64,000 nucleotides of DNA from Devosia yakushimensis (GTDB lineage Bacteria; Pseudomonadota; Alphaproteobacteria; Rhizobiales; Devosiaceae). Below, piece by piece: positions 17,505-26,180 of the stretch. The notes under the pieces were generated by a model that saw only the letters and a program-made list of their open reading frames with translations, made no database searches and had not been told where the DNA came from. The stretch is taken from contig NZ_BSNG01000004.1 in NCBI RefSeq assembly GCF_030159855.1, forward strand, positions 1 to 64,000, read 5' to 3'. The first letter of the stretch is position 1; every line of letters starts with the position of its first letter. Made by a program: the position numbers and the translations under genes.

Positions 17505-18659
17505 CTATACAAACGAAAACTGGCCTTCCTCCAGGTCCCAACGCACCAACCGCGGATTCTCAGGCCTAAATTGGGCGCCCATTACGGCAAGACCGTCCGG
17601 GAAAATGGCTCCCTCTAGACCGCCACGGCTACCCCTTGCTTGGTCGATAACGTCTTGAGGAATCGGGTCAATTTCCATATCTCCCCTGACTGCGGATGCT
17701 TGTGAGGAGCGAAAGTAGCTAAGGACCTTCTTGGCAATGCCCTGGTCGATGGCGAAGTAGAGCTGATAGCGGTCATACCACCACCTTGGTTCGTCGTAGT
17801 CATCCGGCCAGGATCGAAACTCCTCGCGGTGTGGCGATCGGGTTAGCCAATGACGCCCCTGCCATTGAAATCGCAGCAGCAGAGGTACACGCTCGACAAA
17901 ACCCCTTCGAAACTGAGTTCCGTAACTCGATCCGAACACAAGGCTAAGTGCCGTCGCGTAATTTTGCCGTTGAACAAGTCCAAGCGAATAGTGGTCTACC
18001 TTTTTATCATCAGACGGCTCTGTCTCGGTTTGGTGGACCAAGATTTCGGCCTTAGTGGTGGAAGTAAGCCATGAGCCGATGCAGAAACCGTGACTCGCTT
18101 CGATCGCTCCAATCGATTTCCCAAGATGGGGTTCAACTTGGCCAAGGTATCCAGCTTCAACAACACTATCGAAGCTATTTTTGCCTGAACTGCGCGTACC
18201 TTTGGCCTCGGTCAACGCAACACCAGCTTCAACTGACGCAAAAACAAAATCTGGGGTGCGCCCCTTCGTGCCGACGCCCACCACATTTTCAAAATGATCA
18301 GACCAGTGATATCCGCCCTTGATCATGGTCAAATATGACACGCCAGCGGCCACCGTTCCAACGAAGAAACTCTTCACATAATCCTTGAAATCGTTGGCGC
18401 TGGAGAGAACTGCAAATTCATCGCTCATGTCATCCACATGGTGCTGGATTAGAGCAGCAATCATTTGAGATTCTGAGGTGACAAGCAGCGGGTCAACGAA
18501 GTGCATATGGCTGCAGCGAGCGGCGGCACCAAATAGCTCTAGCGCCGTAAAATCAATACTGGTGATTCCTAGCGCTTGGCCAACAACACCTTCCGCGTTG
18601 TTCATATGATCAGTAGCTAGAGTTATTGGCAGTTGCTTCGTCTTATGGGCCCAAGTCAT
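17505..18659 (-). CDS. orphan protein with PD-(D/E)XK-like nuclease motif
   Basis: A 384-residue soluble protein I cannot place in a named family. Residues 136-153 read PD...EAK (Pro136-Asp137, then Glu151-Ala-Lys153 after 13 residues), with hydrophobic strands between and an upstream glutamate (Glu124). This is the spacing of a PD-(D/E)XK nuclease core, and Lys153 is followed by Gly-Thr. The C-terminal half is rich in Trp, Tyr and Arg (PRWWYDRYQLYF). The gene is visibly less GC-rich than its neighbours and uses more A/T-ending codons, suggesting horizontal gain. It begins 20 bases past the hppA terminator-like hairpin with only a weak ribosome-binding site. A restriction or defence role is inference only. 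Confidence 0.65.
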   Translation of the reverse strand: MTWAHKTKQLPITLATDHMNNAEGVVGQALGITSIDFTALELFGAAARCSHMHFVDPLLVTSESQMIAALIQHHVDDMSDEFAVLSSANDFKDYVKSFFVGTVAAGVSYLTMIKGGYHWSDHFENVVGVGTKGRTPDFVFASVEAGVALTEAKGTRSSGKNSFDSVVEAGYLGQVEPHLGKSIGAIEASHGFCIGSWLTSTTKAEILVHQTETEPSDDKKVDHYSLGLVQRQNYATALSLVFGSSYGTQFRRGFVERVPLLLRFQWQGRHWLTRSPHREEFRSWPDDYDEPRWWYDRYQLYFAIDQGIAKKVLSYFRSSQASAVRGDMEIDPIPQDVIDQARGSRGGLEGAIFPDGLAVMGAQFRPENPRLVRWDLEEGQFSFV

Positions 18660-18678
18660 TCCAGTTTCCCAACAGTTA

Positions 18679-18700
18679 GGCCCGGGATCACTCCCGGGCC
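18679..18700 (-). terminator. hairpin after hppA
   Basis: Arms GGCCCGGGA and TCCCGGGCC pair perfectly over nine bases around a four-base loop, 30 bases beyond the hppA stop. On the minus strand no strong U-run follows, so termination there may be partial. A second 7-base stem, CCAGACT-A-AGTCTGG (18714-18728), lies just before it. Confidence 0.6.
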
Positions 18701-18729
18701 TTCTTCATTCCAGTCCAGACTAAGTCTGG

Positions 18730-20871
18730 TTAGCCCAAGTGCGCCAGCACGGCCAACAACAACAGCGCCACGATATTGGTGATCTTGATCATCGGGTTCA
18801 CAGCCGGACCAGCCGTGTCCTTATAGGGGTCGCCGACGGTGTCGCCGGTGACCGAGGCCTTGTGGGCGTCGCCGCCCTTGTGGTGGACGACGCCGTGGCT
18901 GTCGGTAAAACCGTCTTCAAAGCTCTTCTTGGCATTGTCCCAGGCGCCGCCGCCGGCAGTCATGGAAATGGCGACGAAGAGCCCGGTGACGATGACGCCC
19001 ATCAGCATGGCGCCCAGGGCCGAAAAGCCCGCCGCCGGCCCTGCGATCCAGTAGATCACGAAGAAGACGACGATGGGGCTGAGCACCGGCAGCAGGCTGG
19101 GCACGATCATTTCCTTGATCGCGGCCTTGGTCAGCATATCGACGGCGCGGCCATAATCGGGCTTTTCGGTGCCGGCCATGATGCCAGGCTTTTCCTTGAA
19201 CTGGCGGCGCACTTCGACCACCACCGATTGGGCCGCGCGGCCCACGGCAGTCATGCTCATGCCGCCAAAAAGGAAGGGCAGGAGCCCCCCGAACAGCAGG
19301 CCCACCACGACATAGGGGTCGGCCAGCGAGAAGCTGAGCGTGCCCAGGCCCGCAAAGATGGCCGGGGCGTCAGGCAGGGACGAGAAATAGATCAGGTCCT
19401 GCGTATAGGCCGCGAACAGCACGAGAGCGCCCAGGCCCGCCGAACCGATGGCATAGCCCTTGGTGACGGCCTTGGTGGTATTGCCCACCGCGTCCAGCGC
19501 ATCGGTATTGTGGCGCACTTCCTTGTCGAGCCCGGCCATTTCGGCAATGCCGCCAGCGTTATCCGTGACGGGACCGAAGGCGTCGAGCGCCACGATGATA
19601 CCGGCCAAAGCCAGCATGGTCGCCACCGCAAAGGCAATGCCGAACAGCCCGGCAAGATTATAGGTGACGATAATACCCGCAATGATGACCAGGGCCGGCA
19701 GGGCCGTGGATTCCAGCGATACGGCCAGGCCCTGGATCACATTGGTGCCATGTCCCGTCACCGAGGCTTCGGCAATGGAATTGACCGGGCGCCGATTGGT
19801 GCCGGTATAATATTCGGTGATGACGATGATGAGCCCGGTAATGACCAGCCCCGCCGCGCCGCACCAGAAGAGGCTCATGGGGGTGAAGCTCTTGTCGGAA
19901 GCCGCGATGACCGTATTGAGATCGCCAAAGATCATCCAGAGCACCGGCAGCAGTGCGATCAGCGACAGCACGCCGGTGGCAATGACGCCCTTGTAGAGCG
20001 CGCCCATGATATTGTTGGAGGCGCCCAGCTTGACGAAATAGGTGCCGATGATCGAGGTGACGACGCAGGCCCCGCCAATGGCCAGCGGCAGCACCATGCC
20101 GGCCAGCTTCCACTGCTCGGGCAGGATGATGGCGGCCAGGACCATGGTGGCGACAATGGTCACCACATAGGTTTCGAACAGGTCGGCGGCCATGCCGGCG
20201 CAGTCCCCGACATTGTCGCCCACATTATCGGCGATGGTTGCCGGGTTGCGCGGATCATCCTCGGGAATGCCCGCTTCGACCTTGCCCACCATGTCCCCGC
20301 CCACATCGGCGCCCTTGGTGAAGATGCCGCCGCCCAGACGGGCGAAGATGGAAATCAGCGAAGCGCCGAAGGACAGGGCCACCAGCGCATCGATGACCGT
20401 GCGGCTGGTGGGCGCATGGCCCATGGATGTGAGAATGATGAAATAAAGCGTGACGCCGAGCAGGCCCAGGCCCGCCACCAGCATGCCGGTGACAGCGCCC
20501 GATTTAAAGGCCAGGTCCAGCCCCTTGGCCAGCGAAGTGGTGGCCGCCTGGGCCACGCGCACATTGGCCCGCACCGAGACGTTCATGCCGATAAAGCCGG
20601 CCGCGCCCGAGAGCACCGCCCCGATCAGGAAGCCGATGGCGGCGTGGATGCCGAGCAGGAAAAAGGCGGCGATCAGGATGACCACCCCGACAATGCCGAT
20701 CGTGGTATATTGCCGCTTGAGATAGGCCGACGCCCCCTCGCGCACGGCCGCCGAGATTTCCTGCATGCGGGCCGAGCCGGCATCGGCCGCCAGCAGCCCT
20801 CGGGTGGTGATCACGCCATAAACAATGCTGAGCGCGCCGCAGACGACGATCAGCCACAAAGCCAAAGTCAT
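18730..20871 (-). CDS. hppA: proton-pumping membrane pyrophosphatase
   Basis: A 713-residue, roughly 16-helix membrane pyrophosphatase that couples pyrophosphate hydrolysis to cation pumping. Active-site blocks are intact: GGDMVGKVEAGIPEDD, DNVGDNVGDCAGMAADLFE and the C-terminal DNAKKSFEDG. The sequence GNTTKAVTKG carries lysine where potassium-dependent enzymes have alanine, which marks the potassium-independent, proton-pumping class. The ATG at 20871 (MTLALWLIVV) is chosen over an upstream frame that runs through repeats. It complements the soluble enzyme Ppa at 11492. Confidence 0.95.
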   Translation of the reverse strand: MTLALWLIVVCGALSIVYGVITTRGLLAADAGSARMQEISAAVREGASAYLKRQYTTIGIVGVVILIAAFFLLGIHAAIGFLIGAVLSGAAGFIGMNVSVRANVRVAQAATTSLAKGLDLAFKSGAVTGMLVAGLGLLGVTLYFIILTSMGHAPTSRTVIDALVALSFGASLISIFARLGGGIFTKGADVGGDMVGKVEAGIPEDDPRNPATIADNVGDNVGDCAGMAADLFETYVVTIVATMVLAAIILPEQWKLAGMVLPLAIGGACVVTSIIGTYFVKLGASNNIMGALYKGVIATGVLSLIALLPVLWMIFGDLNTVIAASDKSFTPMSLFWCGAAGLVITGLIIVITEYYTGTNRRPVNSIAEASVTGHGTNVIQGLAVSLESTALPALVIIAGIIVTYNLAGLFGIAFAVATMLALAGIIVALDAFGPVTDNAGGIAEMAGLDKEVRHNTDALDAVGNTTKAVTKGYAIGSAGLGALVLFAAYTQDLIYFSSLPDAPAIFAGLGTLSFSLADPYVVVGLLFGGLLPFLFGGMSMTAVGRAAQSVVVEVRRQFKEKPGIMAGTEKPDYGRAVDMLTKAAIKEMIVPSLLPVLSPIVVFFVIYWIAGPAAGFSALGAMLMGVIVTGLFVAISMTAGGGAWDNAKKSFEDGFTDSHGVVHHKGGDAHKASVTGDTVGDPYKDTAGPAVNPMIKITNIVALLLLAVLAHLG

Positions 20872-21066
20872 TCCTTTAGTCCCTCTTGTTCCTCCAGGGA
20901 CGCAGCATGGACCGGGCCGATCCTCCAATCGGCGGCGAGCCATCCTCCTCTGTGCCCCTTCTGGAGCCGATGATGTGATGGATTGGCCCGTTAAGCAATG
21001 GATATTGCGGTGATTTGTCGCAGATGGGGTGGGCGGAACGTGGCGTGGGGCCGGGCAGCATCGGAG

Positions 21067-21182
21067 TACCCCCTCCTGGCCTCCCCCCGACAGGGGGAGG
21101 GATCTCTCCACTCTTGGAGCTGGATCGCGTTCCAATCACAAGGCGGTCCCTCCCCCTATCAGGGGGAGGCTAGGAGGGGGTA
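21067..21182. repeat. inverted repeat overlapping the end of the DUF167 gene
   Basis: Arms TACCCCCTCCTGGCCTCCCC (from 21067) and its near-perfect inverse ending at 21182 match in 20 of 21 positions. Inside are CCTCCCCC...GGGGGAGG stems like the family B elements. The right arm encodes the last codons and the stop of the DUF167 gene. The rest of 20872-21169 holds no gene I can support. Confidence 0.65.
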
Positions 21183-21496
21183 TCTTCGAGCGCTTCGACA
21201 AGGCCCGCCAAAACACCCCCATCTCCCACCACCGCCAGCGTCTTGAGCCTTGCAGTCTCCCCGCTCACCACGCTCACCGCCGATTTGGGCACGCCCAGCG
21301 CCTTGGCGACCAGCGCCACCACCGCCGCATTGGCCTTGCCCTTGTCCGGCATCGCCTTGACCCGCAGGCGCAGCACGGCGCTGCCGTCGTCGCGCAGCTC
21401 CACCCCTTCGATGGCGTCGCGCCCGGCATTGGGCGTGACCCGAACGAAAAGGCTCAGCCCCGAGGGGCTGAGCCGGTAACAGGCCGCGCGATCCAA
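21170..21496 (-). CDS. DUF167 (YggU) family protein
   Basis: A 108-residue member of the DUF167/YggU family of small alpha/beta proteins with unknown function. The diagnostic segments are VRVTPNAGRDAIEG, LRLRVKAMPDKGKANAA and LGVPKSAVSVVSGETARLKT. No ATG is available in frame near the expected start; a TTG at 21496, five bases past the YggT stop codon, is the best candidate, so the exact start is uncertain. It follows the YggT gene, an arrangement common in bacteria. The final codons come from a repeat arm. Confidence 0.85.
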   Translation of the reverse strand: MDRAACYRLSPSGLSLFVRVTPNAGRDAIEGVELRDDGSAVLRLRVKAMPDKGKANAAVVALVAKALGVPKSAVSVVSGETARLKTLAVVGDGGVLAGLVEALEDTPS

Positions 21497-21501
21497 TCGG
21501 A

Positions 21502-21792
21502 TCAGAACACGTTGGGATAGATGTAATAGATGATGATGCGTTCGATGAAGAACAGGATCAGGAACAGGATGATCGGGGAAATATCGAGCCCCGAGAAATT
21601 CGGCATCACCCTCCGGATCGGCCGCAGCACCGGCTCGGTGAGCTGGTTGAGGATGCGCCAGACCGCGGCGACGAACTGATTGCGGGTATTGATCACGTTG
21701 AACGAGATCAGCCAGCTCATGATGATCATGGCCAGGACAACCCACCAGTACAGCTGGAGGATGAGAAGGATGATATCGAGCACGGCGCGCAT
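21502..21792 (-). CDS. YggT family membrane protein
   Basis: A 96-residue protein with two hydrophobic segments (ILLILQLYWWVVLAMIIMSW and IILFLILFFIERIIIYYIY) around the conserved block ILNQLTEPVLRPIRRVMP. YggT/Ycf19 proteins have been linked to membrane assembly and osmotic tolerance, without a defined activity. The ATG at 21792 is preferred to one nine codons upstream because GGAG lies at the right distance. It is followed by the DUF167 gene on the same strand. Confidence 0.9.
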   Translation of the reverse strand: MRAVLDIILLILQLYWWVVLAMIIMSWLISFNVINTRNQFVAAVWRILNQLTEPVLRPIRRVMPNFSGLDISPIILFLILFFIERIIIYYIYPNVF

Positions 21793-21884
21793 GGGCGTCT
21801 CCGGTGAAGCGTTCGGCAAATTATCTAATGGCTATGCGCCCTTGCCACAAGAGCACATTGCCTCTCCCCCAAAGACATGAGAGC

Positions 21885-21908
21885 CCCGCACCGGTCGCAC
21901 GGTGCGGG
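21885..21908. terminator. hairpin between dedA-like and yggT-like genes
   Basis: CCCGCACCG and CGGTGCGGG form a 9-bp stem around six bases. It lies downstream of the DedA gene on the minus strand but lacks a clear U-run, so it could equally be a 5' structure of the YggT message. Confidence 0.4.
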
Positions 21909-22093
21909 ACCCACATGACTGACATCCGGTACGCATTACATGGGAAACTTCCGGACATCGCCTTCATTGCAACAAGCGTGCCAGACCGGACCCGCCCACA
22001 AACCGGGCGGCAGAGATTAAGGCATTGTGAATATTGCCATTTTACGGGCGGGATGCCTTGCAGAATGCGAGGCGCGTTGCGTTTTGCGAAAGC

Positions 22094-22711
22094 CTATTCC
22101 GCTGGCGTGCTGGGCTTGCTCGGCTTCCACATCACCAGCCGCACCAGATAGATCAGCACCACCAGGGCCAGCACCACATAGCTGAGCGGATCAAGGATCA
22201 CCTCGACCAGTTCGTAATGCTCATGCAGCAGATAGCCGGCCGTGGTCAGGATGATATTCCAGATCAGCGCGCCGCTGGTCGATGCCAAAAGGAACACCGG
22301 CAACGGCATGCGGGCCAGGCCCGCCGGAATGGAGATCAGCGTGCGGATCAGCGGCATCAGCCGGCCGAACAGCACGATAATGGGGCCGAAGCGGTGGAAC
22401 CAGTTGACCGCCACATCGATCTCTTCGGCATTGAGCGTCATCACCCGCCCGAAACGGTCGGCCAGGCGCCGCACGCGCTCGAGCCCGAACAGCCGCCCGG
22501 CATAATACCAGGGCAACATGCCCACCACCGCCCCGAACGTGGCGGCGGCCAGGACGCCAAAGAAATTGAGATCGCCATTAGCGGCGGCAAAGCCGGCAAA
22601 GGGGATGATCAATTCGGACGGGATGGGTGGAAAGATCGATTCGGCCAGCATCACCGCGAAAATGCCGGCATAGCCCCATTGGGAAATGGTCTGGATAATC
22701 CAATCGGTCAT
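22094..22711 (-). CDS. DedA family membrane protein
   Basis: A 205-residue DedA/SNARE-associated family protein, a group implicated in flipping undecaprenyl phosphate or phospholipids across the inner membrane. Hallmarks are the re-entrant motif ESIFPPIPSELIIPFAG, the WYYAGRLFG segment and GRLMPLIRTLISIPAGLARM with its conserved arginines. About five hydrophobic segments are present and the length is normal. It is a single gene upstream of the yggT-like pair, and the typA terminator lies between its start and typA. Confidence 0.92.
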   Translation of the reverse strand: MTDWIIQTISQWGYAGIFAVMLAESIFPPIPSELIIPFAGFAAANGDLNFFGVLAAATFGAVVGMLPWYYAGRLFGLERVRRLADRFGRVMTLNAEEIDVAVNWFHRFGPIIVLFGRLMPLIRTLISIPAGLARMPLPVFLLASTSGALIWNIILTTAGYLLHEHYELVEVILDPLSYVVLALVVLIYLVRLVMWKPSKPSTPAE

Positions 22712-22771
22712 GGGGGTACTCCTGTTGAACTCTTCTGCCCGGCCCGAATGGCAAGATGGCGGCCAAATGCC

Positions 22772-22808
22772 AAGAAAAAGTAAGGGCCCCGACGTTTCCG
22801 TGGGGCCC
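22772..22808 (-). terminator. Rho-independent terminator of typA
   Basis: Read on the minus strand, GGGCCCC pairs with GGGGCCC around an ACGGAAACGTC-type loop, followed by TTACTTTTTCTT. It begins 11 bases past the typA stop codon. Confidence 0.9.
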
Positions 22809-22818
22809 TCGACTTGTC

Positions 22819-24630
22819 TTAGCCGGCTTTGGCGCGCAGCGCCCGCTTGCGGTCATTGGGATCCAGCCAGATCTTGCGCAGGCGGATCGACTTGGGCGTG
22901 ACCTCGACATATTCGTCTTCGGCGATATAGCCCAGCGACTGTTCGAGGCTGAGCTTTTTCGGCGTGGTCAGGCGCACCGCTTCGTCCTTGGAGGTGGTGC
23001 GGATATTGGTGAGCTGCTTGCCCTTGAGCGCATTGACCTCCAGGTCATTGTCGCGGGAATGCTCACCGATGATCATGCCTTCATAGATATCGACGCCGGC
23101 ATCGATCATGATCGGGCCACGGTCTTCCAGGTTCCAGAGGGCAAAGGCCACCGATTGCCCGGTGCCGTTCGAGATCAGAACGCCTGTGCGGCGGCCCGGC
23201 AGGTCGCCCTTATAGGGCACGAAGGAGTGGAACAGGCGGTTGAAGATCGCCGTGCCGCGGGTGTCGCTCAGCAATTCGGGCTGGTAGCCGATCAGCGCGC
23301 GGGTGGGAACCAGCAGCTTGATGCGGGTGCGGCCGACGCCCGAGGGGCGCATATCGGTCAATTCGCCCTTGCGCTCGGTCAGCTTCTGCACCACCGAACC
23401 GGTAAATTCGTCATCGACGTCGATGATGACTTCCTCGACCGGCTCGAGCTTGACGCCGTCTTCTTCCTTGAACAGCACTTTGGGGCGGCCGATGGTCAGC
23501 TCGAACCCTTCCCGGCGCATGTTTTCGATCAGGACGGCCAGCTGCAATTCGCCGCGGCCAGCCACGTCATAGCTGTCATTGTCGTCGCCGGGGGTGACGC
23601 GGATGGCCACATTGCCCTCGGCCTCGCGGAACAGGCGCTCGCGGATGACGCGCGACTGCACCTTGTCGCCTTCGCGGCCGGCCAGGGGGCCGTCATTGAT
23701 GCGGAAGGTGACCGACAGGGTCGGCGGATCAATCGGCTTGGCGGTGATCGGGGTCGAGACAGAAAGCGCGCAGATCGTATCGGCCACGGTCGAGGTCTCA
23801 AGCCCGGCAATAGCCACGATGTCGCCGGCTTCGCCGACATCGATCGGGGTGCGTTCGAGGCCGCGGAAGGCCAGCACCTTGGACACGCGGCCCTTTTCGA
23901 CTTCCTTGCCTTCACGGTTGAGCGTGTGGATCGGATCGTTCGACTTGACGCTGCCCGAGGCGATGCGGCCGGTCAGGATACGGCCCAGGAACGGATTGCG
24001 CTCGATAGTGGTGACGAGCATGCGGAAGGCGCCCTCTTCCACCTGGGGCTCGGGCACATGCTCGACGACCTTGTCGAGCAACGGGCCCAGGCTTTCCTTG
24101 GGGCCGGTGGGATCGAAAGCCATCCAGCCCTGCTTGGCCGACCCGTAGAGCACGGGGAAATCGAGCTGTTCGGGCGTGGCGTCGAGCGCGATGAAGAGAT
24201 CGAAGATTTCTTCGAGCACTTCCAGATGCCGCTCATCGGCCTTGTCGATCTTGTTGATGGCAACGATGGGACGCAGACCCTGTGCCAGCGCCTTGCCGAG
24301 CACGAACTTGGTCTGGGGCATCGGGCCTTCGGCCGCGTCCACCAGGATCACCACGCCATCGACCATGGACAGGATACGTTCGACCTCGCCGCCGAAATCG
24401 GCGTGTCCGGGCGTATCCACGATATTGATGCGGGTTTCTTTCCACAGCAGGCTCGTGACCTTGGCCAGGATAGTGATGCCGCGTTCGCGTTCGATGTCAT
24501 TGCTGTCCATGGCGCGTTCTTCGACGCGCTCGTTTTCGCGGAACGAACCGGACTGCTTGAGCAGCACGTCGATCAGCGTAGTCTTGCCATGGTCAACGTG
24601 GGCGATGATGGCGATATTGCGCAAGCTCAT
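22819..24630 (-). CDS. typA: ribosome-associated GTPase TypA/BipA
   Basis: A 603-residue translational GTPase of the TypA/BipA family, which binds ribosomes and helps 50S assembly and stress adaptation. G1 is AHVDHGKTTL near the N-terminus, G2 contains RGITI, G3 DTPGHADF, G4 NKIDK. EF-G-like domains III and V and the TypA-specific C-terminal domain (EVTPKSIRLRKIWLDPNDRK) follow. The ATG at 24630 (MSLRNIAII) is the universal family start; an open extension upstream is not coding. Confidence 0.97.
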   Translation of the reverse strand: MSLRNIAIIAHVDHGKTTLIDVLLKQSGSFRENERVEERAMDSNDIERERGITILAKVTSLLWKETRINIVDTPGHADFGGEVERILSMVDGVVILVDAAEGPMPQTKFVLGKALAQGLRPIVAINKIDKADERHLEVLEEIFDLFIALDATPEQLDFPVLYGSAKQGWMAFDPTGPKESLGPLLDKVVEHVPEPQVEEGAFRMLVTTIERNPFLGRILTGRIASGSVKSNDPIHTLNREGKEVEKGRVSKVLAFRGLERTPIDVGEAGDIVAIAGLETSTVADTICALSVSTPITAKPIDPPTLSVTFRINDGPLAGREGDKVQSRVIRERLFREAEGNVAIRVTPGDDNDSYDVAGRGELQLAVLIENMRREGFELTIGRPKVLFKEEDGVKLEPVEEVIIDVDDEFTGSVVQKLTERKGELTDMRPSGVGRTRIKLLVPTRALIGYQPELLSDTRGTAIFNRLFHSFVPYKGDLPGRRTGVLISNGTGQSVAFALWNLEDRGPIMIDAGVDIYEGMIIGEHSRDNDLEVNALKGKQLTNIRTTSKDEAVRLTTPKKLSLEQSLGYIAEDEYVEVTPKSIRLRKIWLDPNDRKRALRAKAG

Positions 24631-24854
24631 AGGGATCAGCCTCATTGGCATGATCCCAAAAATTGGCCCCGCAAATGGTTCGGGGCGCGCCTTGGCTGAA
24701 ATCATGCGGAAACATGAACGCCAGCCGCATTTTGGGCAGGCTGGCGCATTTGTCGCGGCTCTTACAGCACTTGGACCCGCCCGACAAGCGTCCGCCATGC
24801 AAAGGTGGGTTGCAGGGGCAATCGCAGACTAGGCCGCGATCTCTCCACGTTCGC

Positions 24855-24955
24855 CTCCCTCCCCCTTGAGGGGAGGGATCGAGGGTGGGGGTCGATGGGC
24901 TCCTGCGCAAATCTCCAAGACCCCCTCCCTGGCCCTCCCCTCAAGGGGGGAGGGG
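24855..24955 (-). repeat. family B repeats in a 355-bp gene-free gap
   Basis: A reversed family B unit (24855-24911: CTCCCTCCCCCTTGAGGGGA through GGTGGGGGTCG to TGCGCAAA) is followed by a second partial palindrome (24920-24955, CCTCCCCTCAAGGGGGGAGG). The gap 24631-24985 holds no supported gene. Confidence 0.65.
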
Positions 24956-24985
24956 ACGCAGAAGCCTCTGCCGAGGTGATCGTTG

Positions 24986-25375
24986 TTAGAGAGATTTCAA
25001 CGAGCGCGGCAACTCCCCCGATTGCCAGAGCCCCAGGCCAAAGCCATCCGGGTCCAGAAAGTCCGCGCTCCAGCCACCCGGCGCCTCCGAAACCGGGGTG
25101 ACGATGGTAATGCCCTGGGCCGCGAGATCGGCCACGACATCGTCAATGCCGCCCTCGGTGACATCGAAGACCAGTGCCGGCGTATCGCCGCGCTTGCCTT
25201 CCATCTGGAAGAACACCATGTCCGGTCCCCCTTCGAGCCGCCCGGACAGCCAGAAGGGCTCGGCGCCCTCCATCCGCTGCAGGTCAAGCTGCAGCGTTTC
25301 ATTGTAGAAGCGCTCGGTGCGCACGATGTCGGAAACGTAGAATACAATACTGGCCGATTTGGGTTTGAATGCCAT
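24986..25375 (-). CDS. VOC superfamily (glyoxalase-like) protein
   Basis: A 129-residue single-module vicinal-oxygen-chelate protein. The two beta-alpha-beta units show as SIVFYVSDIVRTERFYNETL and VFDVTEGGIDDVVADLAAQG, ending in ADFLDPDGFGLGLW. The metal-ligand histidine usual in the first strand is absent, so it may bind rather than convert its ligand. A strong AGGAGG site sets the ATG at 25375. It lies 44 bases downstream of the sigma factor gene on the same strand, suggesting one transcript. Confidence 0.85.
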   Translation of the reverse strand: MAFKPKSASIVFYVSDIVRTERFYNETLQLDLQRMEGAEPFWLSGRLEGGPDMVFFQMEGKRGDTPALVFDVTEGGIDDVVADLAAQGITIVTPVSEAPGGWSADFLDPDGFGLGLWQSGELPRSLKSL

Positions 25376-25419
25376 GGCGTCCTCCTGTGATGCCGGTCTG
25401 ATGTCCAGAGTTGCCGCTG

Positions 25420-26010
25420 TCACGGCTTTTGTGAGCGCCTGACGATAAAAAGATGCCCATCGGGATCGTGACTGGCAAAAATCCCGCCCTGCCGCAGCAG
25501 GCCCGGCAGCAGGGCGTCGCGGATACGGCCATAGGCCAGGTCCAGATTGAGCCCCGGCATGCCCTCGGGCATGGCGATGCCTGCCCCCTTGAGCTGGCGC
25601 TTGAGCGCGGCGATGCGCTGGCGCAGGGCGGCGTCGGAAAGATCAAGCAGATAGGCGATCTCGCGGCGGTTGTGACCGGCAAGGGTCAGCGCCGCCACAG
25701 CCTTGAGCGATGGCGGCAGGCCCGACAGCACCGCGGATAGATCGAGTGTTTCGGCCGCAGGTGCCGGCTCGGGCCGCAAGGCATGCCAATGAGTTTCCCG
25801 CAGCCGGGCGCGGCCCGCGCCCCTGGCCGCCAGTTTGGCCCGGTTGCGGATAATGCCGGCCAGCCAGCGCATATCCTGCGGGCCGGCAATCATCCGCCCG
25901 GTCCGCACCGCCTCGAGCAGCGCATCCTGCACCAGATCATCAGCCTCATCGGCCCGCCGCGTCGCGCGACGGGCAATGGCCAGCAATTGGGCATAATGGC
26001 TCGGCCGCAT
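25420..26010 (-). CDS. ECF-like sigma factor with C-terminal extension
   Basis: A 196-residue sigma-70 family protein. Region 2 is residues 5-65 (ADEADDLVQDALLEAVRTGR, then MRWLAGIIRNRAKLAARGAG); region 4 is about 92-145 (LPPSLKAVAALTLAGHNRRE and the helix-turn-helix LLDLSDAALRQRIAALKRQL). About 50 residues follow region 4, ending GIFASHDPDGHLFIVRRS, more than a typical ECF. No anti-sigma gene is adjacent; the downstream neighbour encodes a VOC protein. Target promoters are unknown. Confidence 0.82.
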   Translation of the reverse strand: MRPSHYAQLLAIARRATRRADEADDLVQDALLEAVRTGRMIAGPQDMRWLAGIIRNRAKLAARGAGRARLRETHWHALRPEPAPAAETLDLSAVLSGLPPSLKAVAALTLAGHNRREIAYLLDLSDAALRQRIAALKRQLKGAGIAMPEGMPGLNLDLAYGRIRDALLPGLLRQGGIFASHDPDGHLFIVRRSQKP

Positions 26011-26180
26011 GATCTCTCCTCCTCCCCGAGGGTGACAAGGGAGGGATCAAAAGGCAATTGGCTTGTCTTTTGGGATGAGGAGAGGTGTGGAGCCGCTTAC
26101 CGGCCAAGTACTCCCTCACCCGCCGCGCTTGTGGTGAGGTGAGCTTGGGGATCGTTCCGGGAGCTACTCCTTTCCGCGGT

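Noticed and set aside
18739..20973. Long plus-strand open frame opposite hppA, rich in His, Gly, Asp and Gln
   Set aside because: It is the antisense shadow of a high-GC membrane protein gene, with no ribosome-binding site and no domain; hppA on the other strand is certain.
22756..24699. Long plus-strand open frame opposite typA
   Set aside because: Antisense shadow; its composition mirrors TypA codons and typA is unmistakable with its own terminator.
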